From positions 1 through 8,574 of the forward strand of contig JALQWJ010000055.1 in the NCBI GenBank assembly GCA_023258775.1: 8,574 nt of DNA, written 5' to 3'. The DNA is from Burkholderiaceae bacterium. Lineage in GTDB: Bacteria > Pseudomonadota > Gammaproteobacteria > Burkholderiales > Burkholderiaceae_E. The notes under the pieces were generated by a model that ran no database searches, was not told the origin of the DNA, and saw only the letters and a list, made by a program, of their open reading frames with translations. Numbering within the stretch: position 1 is the stretch's first letter; the number at the start of each line of letters is the position of its first letter. Made by a program: the position numbers and the translations under genes. Below are positions 6,767 to 8,574 of this stretch, in pieces.

Positions 6767-8527
6767 CTAATTTGCCTCAAGTGACCACGCTTTTCCATCG
6801 GTGAATACCCTGCCGTCTTGTTTGAGCTTAAGCAAATGCGCAAACAGTGAACGTGCAGCTAGTCCATGCAGACTCGCAGCCACATCCTGGTAAGCACCGG
6901 GTACGATTTCCTCAACCGAAAATCCGCCGCTGCCCGCACGCGCTGGGTCATGATCGCATAGCCGTTTGAGCGATTCAAAGACCTTGTGTTCACGCAATAA
7001 CCTGTGTCTGATTAGCTTACGGATTTCTTGCGCAGGATTTCCCAAGACGTAGCCATGCGCAGGTAAGATGTACTTTAAATCCATACGTTCTAAACGTTCA
7101 AGCGATGCAATATATGCAAACATATCGCCATCCGGTGGGTTGATAACCACCGTCGAACCATTCATAACATGGTCGCCTGATAACAATATGCCGTCTTCTT
7201 CAAGCAAAAAGCATAAGTGATTCGAGGCATGTCCAGGGGTGTGAATCGCTCGAAGATGGACATCTTCGCAGATGTGTATGCGATCTCCATCTTCGAGCGT
7301 CTGATCTGGACTAAATGCTTGATCAGATGCAATTGCCGGGCCAGAGGCTCTGCCGAGAATCGGAACCCGAATACCCAACGATTGCTCAATGGATGACTGC
7401 AAGAGCAATGCTGCCGGCGAATGATCCATATGAGAGTGAGTGCAGAGGATGCGGGTGATTTTATCCTTGGTAAAAGCGCGTAGCCTTTCAACATGTTCGG
7501 ACATGGCGGGGCCAGGATCAACAAGCGTCCAATTACCTTCTTTGCCGAGGAGATAAGTATTTGTGCCTGGACCTGTCATTCGACCGGGGTTTGGCGCGGT
7601 ATAACGATATAAGTACCGCAGTAAAGCAACTGGCTTGTCGTGCTGCCAATCTAGCTTATGTAGCAGTTGGCCATCAGGGTTTACGAGTTCGAGCTCAGCG
7701 AACTGCATATCATCTTCGGTATAACGTTCTTCTTTCCCTTGCATGAAACCACCTCGAGGGCAACTTCTCCATAGCTTACCCTGCGTGAACAATCGCTCCG
7801 ATTCCGATAGCGCATCATCAACGCACTTGAAATGGCTTAGCTGTTGCAAGGTGCGAATGGTTGGAAAGATCATGTAAAAAAGCCCCTCGCTATGGCGTTT
7901 GAGCGCTTCGGCTGGATGTACCCAACAGGGTTCAAATTGCTCACCCTCATCTGCAACCGGATCTTGTCCGTGAGGTGCTCTTGCAAGCAGGAAGCGAACA
8001 TCAAAGCGTTTGGGCAAATCACGATCGGTTGTCCAGTGGGAGAAGCTGAAAACAGCATCGATTGCGGCAACGAGCCCTCGGGCGCGAAGCGCTTGCGCAA
8101 AGCCTTCAGCTGGATGCCTGGCAAGGCCTTCGATTGCGCCGGCTACCGCATCGATAGGGCGTGCAAGCAATAAGTGGACTTCCTCCCATGATTCACGAAG
8201 AGCGGCCTGAGCATAAATCCGATGCAGTTGCATTTGCTCGTTCTCTGAAAAACTCTGCCAGTCAGCGAGTCGATTAGGGCTAAGAAGGCTTGGATCTAAG
8301 TCGAGCGCTAGGGCATCTGCCCGGTCCACTACCCCTCCAGGAAACACAAAGGCTCCGGGTGCAAAACTCGCCTGTGTCGAACGCCTTGTCATAAGGACTT
8401 CGAGTCCTGCCTCGCCATCTCGCAAAAGTAGAACGGTCGCCGCAGGCTTTGGCGCAACTGGCTCTCGCCATGGCAGTAAATGCTGCTGGGGTCGAACGCC
8501 TGCGCGCTTGTTATTGGCTTGTTCCAT
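6767..8527 (-). CDS. Nudix (NUDT19-like) - metallo-beta-lactamase (LACTB2-like) - winged-helix fusion hydrolase
   Basis: This cytoplasmic 586-residue protein has three parts. Residues about 28-260 are a Nudix hydrolase domain of the NUDT19/RP2 type: FPGGVVD (62-68), then about 40 inserted residues, then RESWEEV (111-117). The glutamates that bind metal are present, but the box glycine is replaced by His118. Residues about 310-500 are a metallo-beta-lactamase fold with HSHMDH (364-369), TPGH (430-433), GDH (451-453) and PAHG (489-492), a complete two-metal site. The C-terminal part (about 510-586) resembles the winged helix of LACTB2, a family that includes a mitochondrial single-strand endoribonuclease. 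ATG 8527 is chosen because AGGGGA stands seven bases before it; a TTG one codon upstream (8530) would have poorer spacing. It is convergent with the oxidoreductase gene, 49 bp apart. Substrates may be a CoA or nucleotide derivative and RNA or a thioester; this is inference. Confidence 0.88.
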   Translation of the reverse strand: MEQANNKRAGVRPQQHLLPWREPVAPKPAATVLLLRDGEAGLEVLMTRRSTQASFAPGAFVFPGGVVDRADALALDLDPSLLSPNRLADWQSFSENEQMQLHRIYAQAALRESWEEVHLLLARPIDAVAGAIEGLARHPAEGFAQALRARGLVAAIDAVFSFSHWTTDRDLPKRFDVRFLLARAPHGQDPVADEGEQFEPCWVHPAEALKRHSEGLFYMIFPTIRTLQQLSHFKCVDDALSESERLFTQGKLWRSCPRGGFMQGKEERYTEDDMQFAELELVNPDGQLLHKLDWQHDKPVALLRYLYRYTAPNPGRMTGPGTNTYLLGKEGNWTLVDPGPAMSEHVERLRAFTKDKITRILCTHSHMDHSPAALLLQSSIEQSLGIRVPILGRASGPAIASDQAFSPDQTLEDGDRIHICEDVHLRAIHTPGHASNHLCFLLEEDGILLSGDHVMNGSTVVINPPDGDMFAYIASLERLERMDLKYILPAHGYVLGNPAQEIRKLIRHRLLREHKVFESLKRLCDHDPARAGSGGFSVEEIVPGAYQDVAASLHGLAARSLFAHLLKLKQDGRVFTDGKAWSLEAN

Positions 8528-8574
8528 CAATCTATCCCCTCTCGTTCAAACGCCGTTTTGCTCTGGCGCACTTA

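Noticed and set aside
7844..8173. A 109-codon plus-strand open frame
   Set aside because: It is antisense to the Nudix domain coding region and resembles no known protein; it is a shadow of that gene.
8528..8530. TTG as the start codon of the Nudix-MBL gene
   Set aside because: The adjacent ATG at 8527 has better spacing (seven bases) from the AGGGGA ribosome binding site and is the commoner codon.

Overview
The window looks like chromosomal core DNA from a betaproteobacterium, most likely of the order Burkholderiales. The evidence is the gene order leuA - rpsO - pnp - quinone oxidoreductase, which I recall from Burkholderia and Bordetella relatives, together with proteobacterial-type protein sequences. 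Genus cannot be told from sequence reading alone.

Layout: (1) Bases 2-421 are the 3' part of an EamA/DMT-type membrane transporter whose start lies outside the window. A perfect 19-bp tandem duplication sits across its stop codon. (2) Bases 444-749 hold no convincing full-size gene. They contain several hairpins and a small Leu/Arg-ending reading frame (521-652) just upstream of leuA, so this may be a regulatory leader. (3) Bases 750-2291 are leuA, the committed enzyme of leucine synthesis. (4) Bases 2292-2410 are a structured 5' leader for rpsO (2411-2680, ribosomal protein S15), which ends in a strong intrinsic terminator (2689-2718). (5) Bases 2779-4923 are pnp (polynucleotide phosphorylase, GTG start). 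It is followed after 15 bp by an enoyl-CoA hydratase/isomerase-family gene (4939-5724) and after 3 bp more by a zinc-independent NADPH:quinone oxidoreductase-like gene (5728-6717), all apparently one transcription unit. (6) On the opposite strand and convergent, bases 6767-8527 encode a three-part protein: a NUDT19-like Nudix domain, a LACTB2-like metallo-beta-lactamase domain and a C-terminal winged helix.

Functionally the centre of the window joins amino-acid synthesis (leuA) to translation (S15) and RNA turnover (PNPase). The two genes after pnp are CoA and redox enzymes of unknown substrate. No tRNA, rRNA, CRISPR array, insertion sequence or phage gene was seen. I did not find a clearly new multi-gene system. 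The points most worth a second look are the leuA leader, the rpsO leader, the crotonase-fold protein lacking both classical catalytic glutamates, and the Nudix-MBL fusion with an interrupted, altered Nudix box.
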